Part shown: piece after piece, positions 12,606-23,775 of the stretch
Layout of the letters: every line of letters begins with the position of its first letter
Numbering within the stretch: position 1 is the stretch's first letter
The notes under the pieces: model-generated
The model's database searches: none
Told to the model about the DNA's origin: nothing
What the model saw: the letters and a program-made list of their open reading frames with translations, nothing else
Program-made: the position numbers and the translations under genes
From: Stictocephala bisonia
Taxonomy: Eukaryota; Arthropoda; Insecta; Hemiptera; Membracidae
Direction: 5' to 3'
Assembly: GCA_035578905.1 (NCBI GenBank)
Contig: JAQJVL010000004.1
Coordinates: 6,693,175 to 6,757,174 of the forward strand
DNA: 64,000 nucleotides

Positions 12606-14510
12606 AGCAGCGCAGGGCGATAAAATCATAACTAGTATGGACAGTGGCATTCTCCTACTGATATAAGATAAGATCACATCTAGTATGGACAATGGCATTC
12701 TCCTAGTGATATAAGATAAGATCACATCTAGTATGGACAGTGCATTCTCCTAGTGATACAAGATAAGATCACATCTAGTATGGACAGTGGCATTCTCCTA
12801 CTGATATAAGATAAGATCACATCTAGTATGGACAGTGGCATTCTCCTACTGATATAAGATAAGATCACATCTAGTATGGACAGTGGCATTCTCCTACTGA
12901 TATAAGATAAGATCACATCTAGTATGGACAGTGGCATTCTCCTAGTGATATAAGATAAGATCACATCTAGTATGGACAGTGCATTCTCCTAGTGATACAA
13001 GATAAGATCACATCTAGTATGGACAGTGGCATTCTCCTAGTGATACAAGATAAGATCACATCTAGTATGGACAGTGCATTCTCCTAGTGATACAAGATAA
13101 GATCACATCTAGTATGGACAGTGGCATTCTCCTACTGATATAAGATAAGATCACATCTAGTATGGACAGTGGCATTCTCCTACTGATATAGGATAAGATC
13201 ACATCTAGTATGGACAGTGGCATTCTCCTACTGATATAAGAAAAGATCACATCTAGTATGGACAGTAGCATTCTCCTACTGATATAAGATAAGATCACAT
13301 CTAGTATGGAGTGCATTCTCCTACGTGATACAAGATAAGATCACATCTAGTATGGACAGTGGCATTCTCCTAGTGATACAAGATAAGATCACATCTAGTA
13401 TGGACAGTGCATTCTCCTAGTGATACAAGATAAGATCACATCTAGTATGGACAGTGGCATTCTCCTACTGATATAAGATAAGATCACATCTAGTATGGAC
13501 AGTGGCATTCTCCTACTGATATAAGATAAGATCACATCTAGTATGGACAGTGGCATTCTCCTACTGATATAAGAAAAGATCACATCTAGTATGGACAGTA
13601 GCATTCTCCTACTGATATAAGATAAGATCACATCTAGTATGGACAGTGGCATTCTCCTAGTGATATAAGATAAGATCACATCTAGTATGGACAGTGCATT
13701 CTCCTAGTGATACAAGATAAGATCACATCTAGTATGGACAGTGCATTCTCCTAGTGATACAAGATAAGATCACATCTAGTATGGACAGTGGCATTCTCCT
13801 ACTGATATAAGATAAGATCACATCTAGTATGGACAGTGGCATTCTCCTACTGATATAAGATAAGATCACATCTAGTATGGACAGTGGCATTCTCCTAGTG
13901 ATATAAGATAAGATCACATCTAGTATGGACAGTGCATTCTCCTAGTGATACAAGATAAGATCACATCTAGTATGGACAGTGGCATTCTCCTACTGATATA
14001 AGATAAGATCACATCTAGTATGGACAGTGCATTCTCCTAGTGATACAAGATAAGATCACATCTAGTATGGACAGTGGCATTCTCCTACTGATATAAGATA
14101 AGATCACATCTAGTATGGACAGTGGCATTCACCTAGTGATATAAGATAAGATCACATCTAGTATGGACAGTGGCATTCTCCTACTGATATAAGATAAGAT
14201 CACATCTAGTATGGACAGTGGCATTCTCCTAGTGATATAAGATAAGATCACATCTAGTATGGACAGTGCATTCTCCTAGTGATACAAGATAAGATCACAT
14301 CTAGTATGGACAGTGGCATTCTCCTACTGATATAAGATAAGATCACATCTAGTATGGACAGTGGCATTCTCCTAGTGATACAAGATAAGACCACATCTAG
14401 TATGGACAGTGGCATTCTCCTAGTGATACGAGATAAGATCACATCTAGTATGGACAGTGGCATTCTCCTAGTGATATAAGATAAGATCACATCTAGTATG
14501 GACAGTGGCA
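12606..14510 (+). repeat. 48-bp satellite-like array, A-type units
   Basis: About 40 copies of a unit with GATCACATCTAGTATGGACA, GTGGCATTCTCCTA and CTGATATAAGATAA. Divergence is low (one or two changes per unit). A frequent 47-bp variant lacks one G (CAGTGCATTC) and shifts the frame, and an ATACAAG variant travels with it. Several adjacent units are duplicated as blocks, so expansion was by multi-unit steps. The 60-95 residue antisense frames here are unit-length artefacts. Confidence 0.97.
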
Positions 14511-17165
14511 TTCACCTACTGATACAGGTTAAGATCACACCTAGTATGGACAATGGCATTCTCCTACTGATACAGGTTAAGATCACACCAAGTAAGGACA
14601 ATGGCATTCTCCTACTGATACAGGTTAAGATCACACCAAGTAAGGACAATGGCATTCTCCTACTGATACAGGTTAAGATCACACCAAGTAAGGACGATGG
14701 CATTCTCCTACTGATATAGGTTAAGATCATACCTAGTATGGACAATGGCATTCTCCTACTGATACAGGTTAAGATCACACAAAGTAAGGACAATGGCATT
14801 ATCCTACTGATACAGATTAAGATCACACCAAGTAAGGACAATGGCATTCTCCTACCTATACAGGTTAAGATCACACCTAGTATAGACAATGGCATTCTCC
14901 TACTGATACAGGTTAAGATCACACCAAGTAAGGACAATGGTATTCTCCTACTGATATAAGATAAGACCACACCAAGTAAGTACAATAGCATTCTCCTACT
15001 GATACAAGATAAGATCACCTAGTAATGACAATGACATTCTCTTACTGATACAAGATAAGATCACACCTAGTAAAGACAATGGCATTCTCCTACTGATATA
15101 AGACAATGGCATTTACCAATGTAATTTATATTATGTGTGGGTGCTCGCTGGTATAAGCTACGATGAACTTCCACTCGAGATGGGTTTACCCAAGCGCCCA
15201 CACATAACATAAGATAAGATCACATCTAGTATGGACAGTATCATTCTCCTACTGATATAAGATAAGATCACATCTAGTATGGACAGTGGCATTCTCCTAC
15301 TGATATAAGATAAGATCACATCTAGTATGGACAATGGCATTGTCCTACTGATACAGGTTAAGATCACACCAAGTAAGGACAATGGCATTCTCCTACTGAT
15401 ACAGGTTAAGATCACACCAAGTAAGGACAATGGCATTCTCCTACTGATACAGGTTAAGATCACACCTAGTATGGACAATGGCATTCTCCTACTGATACAG
15501 GTTAAGATCACACCAAGTAAGGACAATGGTATTCTCCTACTGATATAAGATAAGATCACACCAAGTAAGGACAATGGCATTCTCCTACTGATACAAGATA
15601 AGATCACACCTAGTAAAGACAATGGCATTCTCCTACCTATACAGGTTAAGATCACACCTAGTATGGACAATGGTATTCTCCTACTGATACAGGTTAAGAT
15701 CACACCAAGTAAGGACTATGGCATTCTCCTACTGATACAAGTTAAGATCACACCAAGTAAGGACAATGGCATTCTTCTACTGATACAGGTTAAGATCACA
15801 CCAAGTAAGGACAATGGCATTCTCCTACTGATATAGGTTAAGATCATACCTAGTATAGACAATGGCATTCTCCTACTGATACAGGTTAAGATCACACCAA
15901 GTAAGGACAATGGCATTCTCCTACTGATACAGGTTAAGATCACACCTAGTATGGACAATGGCATTATCCTACTGATACAGGTTAAGATCACACCAAGTAA
16001 GGACAATGGCATTCTCCTACTGATACAGGTTAAGATCACACCTAGTATGGACAATGGCATTCTCCTACTGATACAGGTTAAGATTACACCAAGTAAGGAC
16101 TGTGGCATTCTCCTACTGATACAGGTTAAGATCACACCAAGTAAGGACAATGGTATTCTCCTACTGATATAAGATAAGATCACACCAAGTAAGGACAATG
16201 GCATTCTCCTACTGATACAAGATAAGATCACACCTAGTAAAGACAATGGCATTCTCCTACCTATACAGGTTAAGATCACACCTAGTATGGACAATGGCAT
16301 TCTCCTACTGATACAGGTTAAGATCACACCAAGTAAGGACTATGGCATTCTCCTACTGATACAAGTTAAGATCACACCAAGTAAGGACAATGGCATTCTC
16401 CTACTGATACAGGTTAAGATCACACCTAGTATGGACAATGGCATTATCCTACTGATACAGGTTAAGATCACACCAAGTAAGGACAATGGCATTCTCCTAC
16501 TGATACAGGTTAAGATCACACCTAGTATGGACAATGGCATTCTCCTACTGATACAGGTTAAGATCACACCAAGTAAGGACTGTGGCATTCTCCTACTGAT
16601 ACAAGTTAAGATCACACCAAGTAAGGACAATGGCATTCTCCTACTGATACAGGTTAAGATCACACCAAGTAAGGACAATGGCATTCTCCTACTGATATAG
16701 GTTAAGATCATACCTAGTATAGACAATGGCATTCTCCTACTGATACAGGTTAAGATCACACCTAGTAAGGACATTGGCATTCTCCTACTGATACAGGTTA
16801 AGATCACACCTAGTATAGACAATGGCATTATCCTACTGATACAGGTTAAGATCACACCAAGTAAGGACAATGGCATTCTCCTACTGATACAGGTTAAGAT
16901 CATACCTAGTATGGACAATGGCATTATCCTACTGATATAGGTTAAGATCATACCTAGTATAGACAATGGCATTCACCTACTGATACAGGTTAAGATCACA
17001 CCTAGTATGGACAATTCTCCTACTGATACAAGATAAGATCACACCTAGTACAGACAATGGCATTTCCCTACTGATATAGGACAATGGCATTCTCCTACTG
17101 ATATATGATAAGATCACACCTGGTACGGACAGTGGCATTCTCCTACTGATATAAGATAAGATCAC
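14511..17165 (+). repeat. 48-bp satellite-like array, B-type units with a 624-bp higher-order repeat
   Basis: The unit is related to the A type but reads CACACCAAGTAAGGACAATG or CACACCTAGTATGGACAATG, then ATACAGGTTAAGAT. About 54 copies. A marker unit containing CTAGTAAAGAC occurs at 15611 and 16235, exactly 624 bases (13 x 48) apart, with matching units around it: a 13-unit higher-order repeat. A short A-type block returns at 15209-15330 after a foldback insertion. Long frames exist on both strands (up to 210 residues) because 48 is divisible by three; there is no evidence of a protein. Confidence 0.97.
15131..15207. mobile_element. 77-bp foldback insertion inside the 48-bp array
   Basis: The arms TTATGTGTGGGTGCTC (15131-15146) and the matching inverse AAGCGCCCACACATAA (15192-15207) enclose 45 unique bases. 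It has no similarity to the surrounding unit and marks a switch from B-type to A-type units. It could be a tiny MITE or the scar of a larger one. Confidence 0.65.
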
Positions 17166-17520
17166 AAAATCCCACCCATTTGTAACATCTTTAAACTTAG
17201 CCTCAACAAATTAGCCATTTCAACCGAAATTTGTGTGGTATCACGAACTTGCAGTTGAACCGACGACAACAAAATCAAAACTGTATTCATGGTATTTAAC
17301 TGTATTGGTATTTTTCCAAATATTAGAAAACCGAAAATATCAATAATTATGGCAGGTTCTCTTTTGATGAGAGTAGGTCCATCAGATATTATCCCTGCAT
17401 AATGATGCACAACAAACAAGATGTCAAAAGGACCAGGTTTTGGATCTGCCAACTGAAGTTGCTTGAATAAATTATGAAGATTGGGACCTAAAGAAGATCT
17501 GGGCATGTTTGAAGAAATTG
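17166..17520 (-). pseudogene. BEL/Pao retrotransposon protease-region fragment
   Basis: The minus-strand frame carries the order LQLADPKPG, DILFVVHHYAGII, then a Pro/Ile-rich segment ending FGFLIFGKI. This matches the region after the aspartic protease of BEL/Pao elements (LADP..., iDlLlG.d.y..ii, then T.fGwi.sG). The frame is cut at its 3' end by the 48-bp array at 17165, so the reverse transcriptase, RNase H and integrase parts are missing. It sits downstream of, and in the same orientation as, the zinc-knuckle fragment at 17800-18236. Confidence 0.7.
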
Positions 17521-17799
17521 AGCGTACAACTACTGATTCAACGATACATCATCTTCATGATACAACCTCGACTACTCGTAAACTTAGAAACCTACACCAA
17601 TGATATCTACAGAGTATTTTTTACGAGGAAGTTAAACTTTGAGCTAATGACTAATGAATGGTAACTCATTAGCAGAGCCAACAGTAATGGGACACATTAC
17701 CACCGGAGGATCTCACACGATCTTTTACAGTACCTAACAAACCTGTTTTTGTGAGGGAATACAATAACTTAACACATTAGTTGGAGACTCTGAATTGGA

Positions 17800-18550
17800 A
17801 CTATTTATCTTTGCCTCGAGAGACTGTCATTTGAACTTGTTGTTCGCGATGTAACAAAATATGATGTTTTTATTTTTACATTTACGACGGCTGTACTTAC
17901 TGTTGAAAATCGACCGAGCATGTGGGCCAAACATACGTAACGTAACTTCAACGAATTTATAGTTACAAAGCGCTCATTAGTGTCCATAATATTAAACTTT
18001 GCACATGAATATAGCCTATGATCAGACTTACATAGTGGACACGTTATGCTCTTAGTCGAAGAGTTATAGTTAATATTTGGTAACACAGCATCAGTCAATT
18101 TAACATGATTTTCAGAATTGTACATAACAGATTTAGTGGGTGCATTTTGGCCTTTACCTGACTTGGGGTTAAAATTATATTCACCAACTTTTGGTGCAAG
18201 TACAAGTGAGGCAACTTTGTATTGAACTTTATCCAATGAAACTAAATCTTCAAATGTTTATCATCAAACAATCGTTTAGTGTCTGAATCAAGAACTTTCA
18301 TAGCTAGAATAAATATTACAAAATCTGCTAAGTCTGAGATATTGAAAGTTTTAAGCGACTTAAATTGCACATAAAACACATTAATAAACTGTTGTAGGTG
18401 TTTTGCTACCAATTACAAAGGTATAAACTGTATCAATTTAGGGTACAAATACAGGGTACCTACCAGACGCTTATCTGTACAGCTTGCAACTGATTTATAA
18501 TAATCTGCTTGATAGTTTTAATCAGTAAAATCATAAATTATCTATCACAC
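17800..18550 (-). pseudogene. BEL/Pao retrotransposon gag C-terminal part with zinc knuckle
   Basis: The minus-strand frame 17805-18236 contains CPLCKSDHRLYSCAKF, then NERFVTINSLKLRYVCLAHM. This is the BEL/Pao gag signature (C..C...H.l..C..F..m...eR...v...kLC.nCL), with the later knuckle cysteines degraded (RYVCLAHMLGRFSTV in place of a Cys-rich stretch). Upstream, at 18240-18550, the frame is broken by several stops. The fragment lies between the protease remnant (17166) and a piggyBac-like insertion (18555) that separates it from the gag N-terminus. It is inactive. Confidence 0.8.
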
Positions 18551-18554
18551 TCAA

Positions 18555-19429
18555 CCTTCCGTGTGCACAGCTCGGTCCCAGGGACCCAGCCATTTTTTTC
18601 TTTTTTTAGCACATTCGCAGACAACTCTGTGTTAATGTGAATTCGCTATTCGTCATCCTGAATCTAGAGAACTAGGTTGCGTCTCATTTTAAGATTAGGT
18701 TTGTTCTCTATTTTCTATAATGTAGCATTTTGTGTCCCTGGGACCCAGGTGTGCACAGGATGCAACATTTTATTGTACTCATAGATTTTTTTTCTGTTTC
18801 TTGTTATTCTTTGTTCTGTTTCTATTCTATCAGAAACGACTAACATCCCCTGGTAGGCAGATATGAAAAAGACAATTTTAACGTTTATAGGAAAGAAATT
18901 CCTTCTACCAATCCGCCATAACCCGACAATTAAGCGCTCAGAGCGGAAGCGCTGTTCTCTGTGCAGGCCAAAGGACAGGGAAACTAAACTCACTTCTAAT
19001 AAGTGCTCATCGTCCTTTTGAGCACAGGGCAAGTATGTGTGTACGTTGTGAGGGTGAACAGCAAAATAAATAAGAATAAACTTCCTTAATAATACCAATG
19101 CTTGTTTCGTTAAAACTTTGGACTACAACCTCTTACTCATATTGAAGTTTATTTTTTTTAACTAAATGATTTTAAACTTTTCATTTTCTCACAAATATTG
19201 ATTTATACATGTGTTGGTAACAATATATGAGCAATTTTTATGTATTAAAAAGTTTTTTATATGTTTTATAAACAATAAACATTTCTTTATACAGTTTGGG
19301 AGATTTATTTTACCTATACATTTTATAAAAGTTAAACAAAATTAAGTGTTTTTTCGTTAAAAAAAAAGAAAGAAAATGGGTCCAGGTGTGCGCGGGTTGT
19401 AACTCAGACAGAGGTATTCACACGGAAGG
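18555..19429. mobile_element. piggyBac-like non-autonomous element inserted in the BEL gag
   Basis: Terminal inverted repeats CCTTCCGTGTG (18555-18565) and CACACGGAAGG (19419-19429) are bordered by TCAA on the left and TTAA on the right, which fits a TTAA target duplication with one mutation. Subterminal palindromes GGTCCCAGGGACC and CCTGGGACCCAGG, with GTGCACA words, recur near both ends. The only frame of size (18715-19098 minus, 127 residues) shows no transposase motif I can identify. The BEL gag reads on both sides, so this insertion is younger than the BEL copy. Confidence 0.65.
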
Positions 19430-19911
19430 TTAAGGCTGAATATTCCAAGTATGGCCTAAGAATTTGAAACTTTTGAATGGGAGGCAAGTCAGTTTTATGG
19501 ACATGTACAAAAAAAGCATGTCAGATAATGTGACCTTAAGGCTGGAAACCTTTCAAGATCACCCTTGAATTCAGGCATATCAATAGGTGGCAGCTTAGGC
19601 ATATTTATTTGGTTTAGGCTCTATATTAAGAAGTGTTTGCCTTTCAGCTACAACAACTTGACACTTTGCTATTACCTTATGGTAAAGCCTCTCATAAGAA
19701 ACCGACACTTTATCTGTGGGTATAATATGTAGTTAAACTTATCCTTAATTTCATCATACAGTTTATAATCATCTTCATCATTTTCTGCCCTAACTAAGGA
19801 AATATCTTCATTTAAGGCAAAGATTGGATCATATCGTAATCAACGCGTACCTAACGAAATAAGCTTACTTTAAGTGCAAGCTTTACTTTCACGATCTTCC
19901 TTTTTACTCAT
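19430..19911 (-). pseudogene. BEL/Pao retrotransposon gag N-terminal part
   Basis: Minus-strand reading starts with ATG at 19909-19911 (MSKKEDRESKACT) and includes the stretch PKLPPIDMPEFKGDLERFPA near 19540-19600. That is the BEL/Pao gag hallmark (LPkl.lPkFdGd...w..F). Upstream lies a Lys/Glu-rich region typical of the gag N-terminus. Several stops interrupt it. The 3' continuation is displaced by the element at 18555-19429. Confidence 0.75.
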
Positions 19912-20435
19912 TGTAAGTAAAATAATACTAATAAATAAATCTTTCACCCCACAATAAAAAGAACAAAAATATTATTAGTAATACAAATTTATTTTTTAAA
20001 TTGAAGTCAAAATGCTAATTGTAGCTCAAATTTTAATTAAGCTTGAGTTTAAGTATGTAAGATAATTACTTCCTGTCAAACACTTCACATGGTAAGTTAC
20101 TTTCTACAGGGACTGTACAGTCAGCTATGTCTCTACTCACTGTGTACTTATCCGTACTTAGATTGATCAGTTTGGATCAGAATATTGATTTGTAGCACGA
20201 ATAGTTTAATGTAACTTTTAAATGTCATTATCCGTCTCATTGAGGTAATTTAAAGTTTTCTTTTAATGCTGGAAAAACATCTTTGTTTGGGGTATTGTAA
20301 TTATAAATGTCAGCATTTTTAAGGTAATTTTAGTATTATTTTTAGTAAAATTTATAACTTGAAATATAGACAGCCCGAATACTTTCAATACAGTTAGTTA
20401 GCATACTATGGGTTGAAAGCAAATATCTACAGAAT
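19912..20435. other. Possible BEL 5' leader/LTR region, otherwise unassigned
   Basis: The sequence lies upstream of the gag start on the minus strand, where a primer-binding site and LTR would be expected. No paired LTR exists in the window to prove it. No gene recognised. Confidence 0.3.
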
Positions 20436-20960
20436 GTTCTATAGTCTACTTCAGCAATAATTCTTAATTTTTTATTTGTTTAAACAATCGCAGTACATTC
20501 TTGTTACAAGTGCTTCCCCACAATATCAAACCGCAAGAAAGGATAAAATACACCAAAATATACTATTCTTAATGCTATTGAATCTAAAAACCATGACAAC
20601 CTTCTCAGTAAAAATAATTCAAATGACAGTTTAGACCAAACAAAATCTATATGGTTTACCCATTTAAATTTATCATCAATCCTAAAAACATTCATCAGTT
20701 TCCATAAACTGTACCTGTTAAAAACAGATTCATTATTAACTGTTTTTCGCTTATTAGGATGAAACCCCAAGAGTTCTGTTTTATCAAAACTAACAAACTC
20801 AACAAAACAATTACTTGCAGTTTTTTTAATTGTTTTAAAATGTTATCTGTCTTAAATGTACTTTTATCCCAACAAAAACCAGATTTATCATCCACATACA
20901 TGGGAACATAAGAGTTATTTTCAATGTCCGACTTAATAGGGTCATGTGAACTATGAAAAC
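20436..20960 (-). pseudogene. LINE reverse transcriptase fragment (Jockey/CR1-like)
   Basis: Minus-strand reading gives PMYVDDKSGF (the palm motif YxDD as YVDD) near 20880-20900. After a frameshift it gives DKTELLGFHPN, then FKWVNHIDFVWSKLSFELFL and LDSIALRIVYFGVFYPFLRF, with a stop at 20504-20506. The order YxDD, KTe.l.F, and W..Hi....KLs....lLRrLs.......LriVYfgvf.p.l.yg is that of the RT palm and thumb of Jockey-superfamily LINEs. At least one frameshift is needed, so it is a dead 5'-truncated copy. A shorter copy of its 3' end lies at 21530-21627 in the same orientation. Confidence 0.75.
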
Positions 20961-21260
20961 ATCACTTCCTAGGCTTCCGATGCTGTGCAATATAGTAGCT
21001 CCTCTAGAGATAGGATGCTTGAGGCACTTCTTTAAGAATATTGACTGGCCCGTACCTCGCTCAAAGTCTCGGTACCCATCTCTACGTACTACTTTCCAGT
21101 TGAGCAGATCAAATGTCTCTCCCAATAATAGCTGGGCCACAGCGAACTTGATGGACTGTTCCTTATTATCGATCCGTCATTATCTGTAGATTGGTTGAAC
21201 CTATCTCGTAGGCAATGGAAACTGTTTAATCGCTTCCAAACTGGCGTGGACAGATGAACC
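20961..21260 (-). other. Dispersed repeat, copy 1 (unknown family)
   Basis: Minus-strand sequence reading AQLLLGETFDLLNWKVVRRD closely matches the plus-strand sequence at 47370-47450 (AQLILGEKFVLLNWKTVRRG), at DNA as well as peptide level. The peptide similarity suggests a formerly coding mobile element or a repeated gene family, but I recognise no domain. The frame continues to PISRGATILHS and then merges with the LINE fragment. Confidence 0.45.
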
Positions 21261-21529
21261 ACTGGAAATATAAATGGGGGATTGACACTAGATTAGTCAT
21301 TTAATTGCGGGGAGTCTATCTAAACAATGGATCACACAGTTACAGAGTGCCCGCTGCACTGTTTTACAACAGAATCATTTAAGCATGTCTTGAAAGCTTT
21401 ATGGATTGGATTTAGCTTTGTGACTGGAGATCACAATTATTTCTATTTATAAATGACATGCCTCTTGGAACTTTTTCCAAATATATACTTTGTATTACTA
21501 CAGAATGTTCTATAATCTACTTTAGCAAT

Positions 21530-21627
21530 AATTCTTTATTTTTTGTAAATACTCGTTACAAGTGCTTCCCCACAATATCAAACCGTAAGAATGGATAGAA
21601 TATACCAAAATATACGATTCTTAATGC
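21530..21627 (-). pseudogene. Second copy of the LINE RT 3' fragment
   Basis: Minus-strand reading gives ALRIVYFGIFYPFLRFDIVG and a stop, the same end as the fragment at 20504. DNA similarity extends across 21500-21627 against 20430-20575 (CTACAGAATGTTCTATA, then GCTTCCCCACAATATCAAAC). It is either a tandem duplicate or a second insertion. Confidence 0.75.
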
Positions 21628-22535
21628 AGAAGGAAACATCCTTCTAATTCTCCTTCATACGATATACGAACGGGCAGGCTTAATATCTTATGCACAAAAA
21701 CTCTATTTGCGACGGTTCAAGTAGAGATGCGTGGTTCCCAGCACAGGCCGGGCGGGAACGGTATCCAGGGTCGGCGTCCTCTGTCCGCATCTCCCAGGGC
21801 CCAATTATGGCGAATACAATAGATTCTTAATTAGTGCACCAATAGCCTTTGTCTCACGTACAGGAATGTAGTTCACTCAGCTACACTCGAGCTCCGTTTT
21901 TATTGCTGACTGCCGGCAACCCCCACGGATACATTGCAATATATTATTTCCTTCTAAAAATATTTAAAATAAAAACAACATTACAGACTACTACAGGTTT
22001 CGCAGGAAATAACGTGTGGTTATTTGGAATGCTTAAGTTGTTGAAAGTATTTTTACTTTTTATATACGAGTAGTTTTGAATGTTTGGTAGACAATAGCCT
22101 ATTTATTACCAGTTGATTAGTAGCGGATATTATATCGTTTATTGCATATGGAAGTATTTTTTTACATGCATTTGTAGTAATTTTTTAGTTCTTTACTTTG
22201 TCATTATGGCTGTTTTATTATTGAAAAAATAACCAAATGTAAAATAAAGGAATTACTTCGTGCTTATTGTGAGATACTCAGTAACTGAAATTTGAAACTA
22301 AAAAATTACGCTGAAATATTTGTTGTAGATTATTAATTGGACACCATTCATTGCGCACCTCTGAGTTCAGTTCAGTCAACCGATCAGATGCGCTTAAGGA
22401 CATGAATCCCTAGATATCATCCCCCTGAACTATTTTTCTATCCAGGGGAGAATATAGAATTTTTTTTAAGGTATATAAATATTTACCTTAAATTTATTGG
22501 TTATATTTTTTTATTAATTGAGTCTGTTGGTAGCA
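21628..22535. other. Unassigned DNA with a GC-rich patch
   Basis: The GC-rich patch at about 21715-21810 (GGCCGGGCGGGAACGG, CCAGGGTCGGCGTCC) contrasts with AT-rich surroundings and may be a transposon end or an old exon. The rest is AT-rich. The frame 21849-22073 plus has no recognisable domain. Confidence 0.35.
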
Positions 22536-22893
22536 TTATTTACAGCAAAACACAAGGGCTGTTTGAAACTTTAAGTTCTTATTGTTTTTCTCCTCACAAT
22601 TTACATCTTGTTTAAGCCTTATAACCATTGGAGGTCCTTTACATCCTTCGCCAGTGTTCAACATGCTAATAACCACAATTATTGGACAGTTTCCTGTAAA
22701 TTGCATCAGATTTGCAGTTTTGACTCCTTTTATGGTGTCAAATGAGCAATGAAAATTCTTAGTAGTCTCTGGATTATCCAGGACCGTCAACACCACAGGA
22801 AAGGACGAAGATATATCAAATTTTGAAGGTGAATTTTTACAATCAGACAAAACCACTAATACAGTATGTTCTGTAGTCTTTTTGGGCTCAAAG
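22536..22893 (-). CDS. Unidentified open frame, possible terminal exon or element ORF
   Basis: The minus-strand frame, open for about 118 codons to a TAA, has unusually protein-like composition: VLVVLSDCKNSPSKFDISSS, then FPVVLTVLDNPETTKNF, TGNCPIIVVISMLNTGEGCK and GPPMVIRLKQDVNCEEKNNK. Alternating hydrophobic runs suggest beta strands, and five or more cysteines are spread along it. The first ATG is at 22854-22856, but the frame stays open upstream, and another frame just upstream reads VGKVFPFEPLS, which hints at a frameshift or an intron boundary. No family was recognised. It is either an exon of a host gene or part of a mobile-element protein. Confidence 0.3.
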
Positions 22894-23037
22894 GTTCAAA
22901 GGGAAAAACCTTGCCCACATCAAACCTATTTCTTACACATATAATTTAACATGTCAATACATATCTGCCGATGCCTTTTACAAACCATATGTAACTGTTT
23001 TAATTTCTTATGTACTATTTTTATAAGAATAGTTATA

Positions 23038-23775
23038 CAGGTTGTTCGTAAAAACATTTAAATGCTTCGGTATATGGTTACGTATAAAAAACCAAGAAAA
23101 AAGTTCCTATAAACATGTGTCCTAAAACGCTTAGTTTTCCGTCTGTCTAAACAAATATCTAAAATACACTGGTTTTACAAAAATTGTGTAAGACACAAAA
23201 CAGTTTTTAAATAACTTTACCTTTCCAATGATACATCATTTACACAAATCAGTTAAGAAATAATAATTTTATGAACTAAAATTAATTCACATGTAGTTCA
23301 AATATTGTCAAATTAGTAGCCATTTAGTTTGCATGTTAATTAATGTTAGTTCATACAATTGTTATTTCTTAACCGTTTTTACAAATGAAGTATCATTGGA
23401 AAGGTAAAGTTATTTAAAAACTGTTTTATATCTTACAACATTTATATAAAACCAGTTTTTATTTTTAGATATTTGTTAAAATAAAAACAAAATGGCCGTA
23501 ATTTTGAAAATAATCAAGATAAATTTAGAAAATTATCAAGTTAATAATTTTAAAATATTTTTTATCAAATACTACTTTCTAACATGAACCAATTTACCGA
23601 GTTTTGTAACAATCGTTAAGATAACAACAAATATATAAATTGTTTTACGAAAAAAAATGCCGTCTAGCTGCTTAACAAATCGGAAATTGAAAAAATATCA
23701 TCCTTCATTTTTAGCTTAGAATTACACAAATAATCTGAAAATGCATAGCCAGCTCCACCTTTTTGTAACACCCTG
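23038..23775. mobile_element. 738-bp TIR element with TA target site and internal hairpin
   Basis: The left end CAGGTTGTTCGTAAAAAC and right end, read inversely, CAGGGTGTTACAAAAAGG are imperfect terminal inverted repeats. Both are flanked by TA (23036-23037, 23776-23777), as for Tc1/mariner-type insertion. Inside are two long inverted arms (about 23148-23285 and 23335-23480) that share ACAAATATCTAAAA, AACAGTTTTTAAATAAC and TTTACCTTTCCAATGATAC and are separated by about 50 bases. No transposase frame remains. Its right edge abuts the 87-bp array. Confidence 0.7.

Larger units (their letters stand above)
17166..19911 (-). mobile_element. BEL/Pao LTR retrotransposon remnant, interrupted and truncated
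   Basis: It groups the gag N-terminus, zinc-knuckle and protease pieces, all on the minus strand and in the expected order. The 3' two thirds (reverse transcriptase, RNase H, integrase) and the 3' LTR are absent, the edge being the 48-bp array. A 5' LTR may lie in 19912-20300, but I could not define its ends. Confidence 0.75.

Noticed and set aside
14512..16972. Long open frames of 168-210 residues with a 16-residue repeat (MPLSLLGVILTCISRR type)
   Set aside because: The 48-bp unit is divisible by three, so frames stay open on both strands at once; 47-bp units break the frame in the A-type block and there is no start context or non-repeat domain.
12606..17165. CRISPR-like array
   Set aside because: Units are contiguous with no unique spacers, and the genome is clearly eukaryotic. 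The same holds for the 32-, 36-, 40- and 23-bp arrays.
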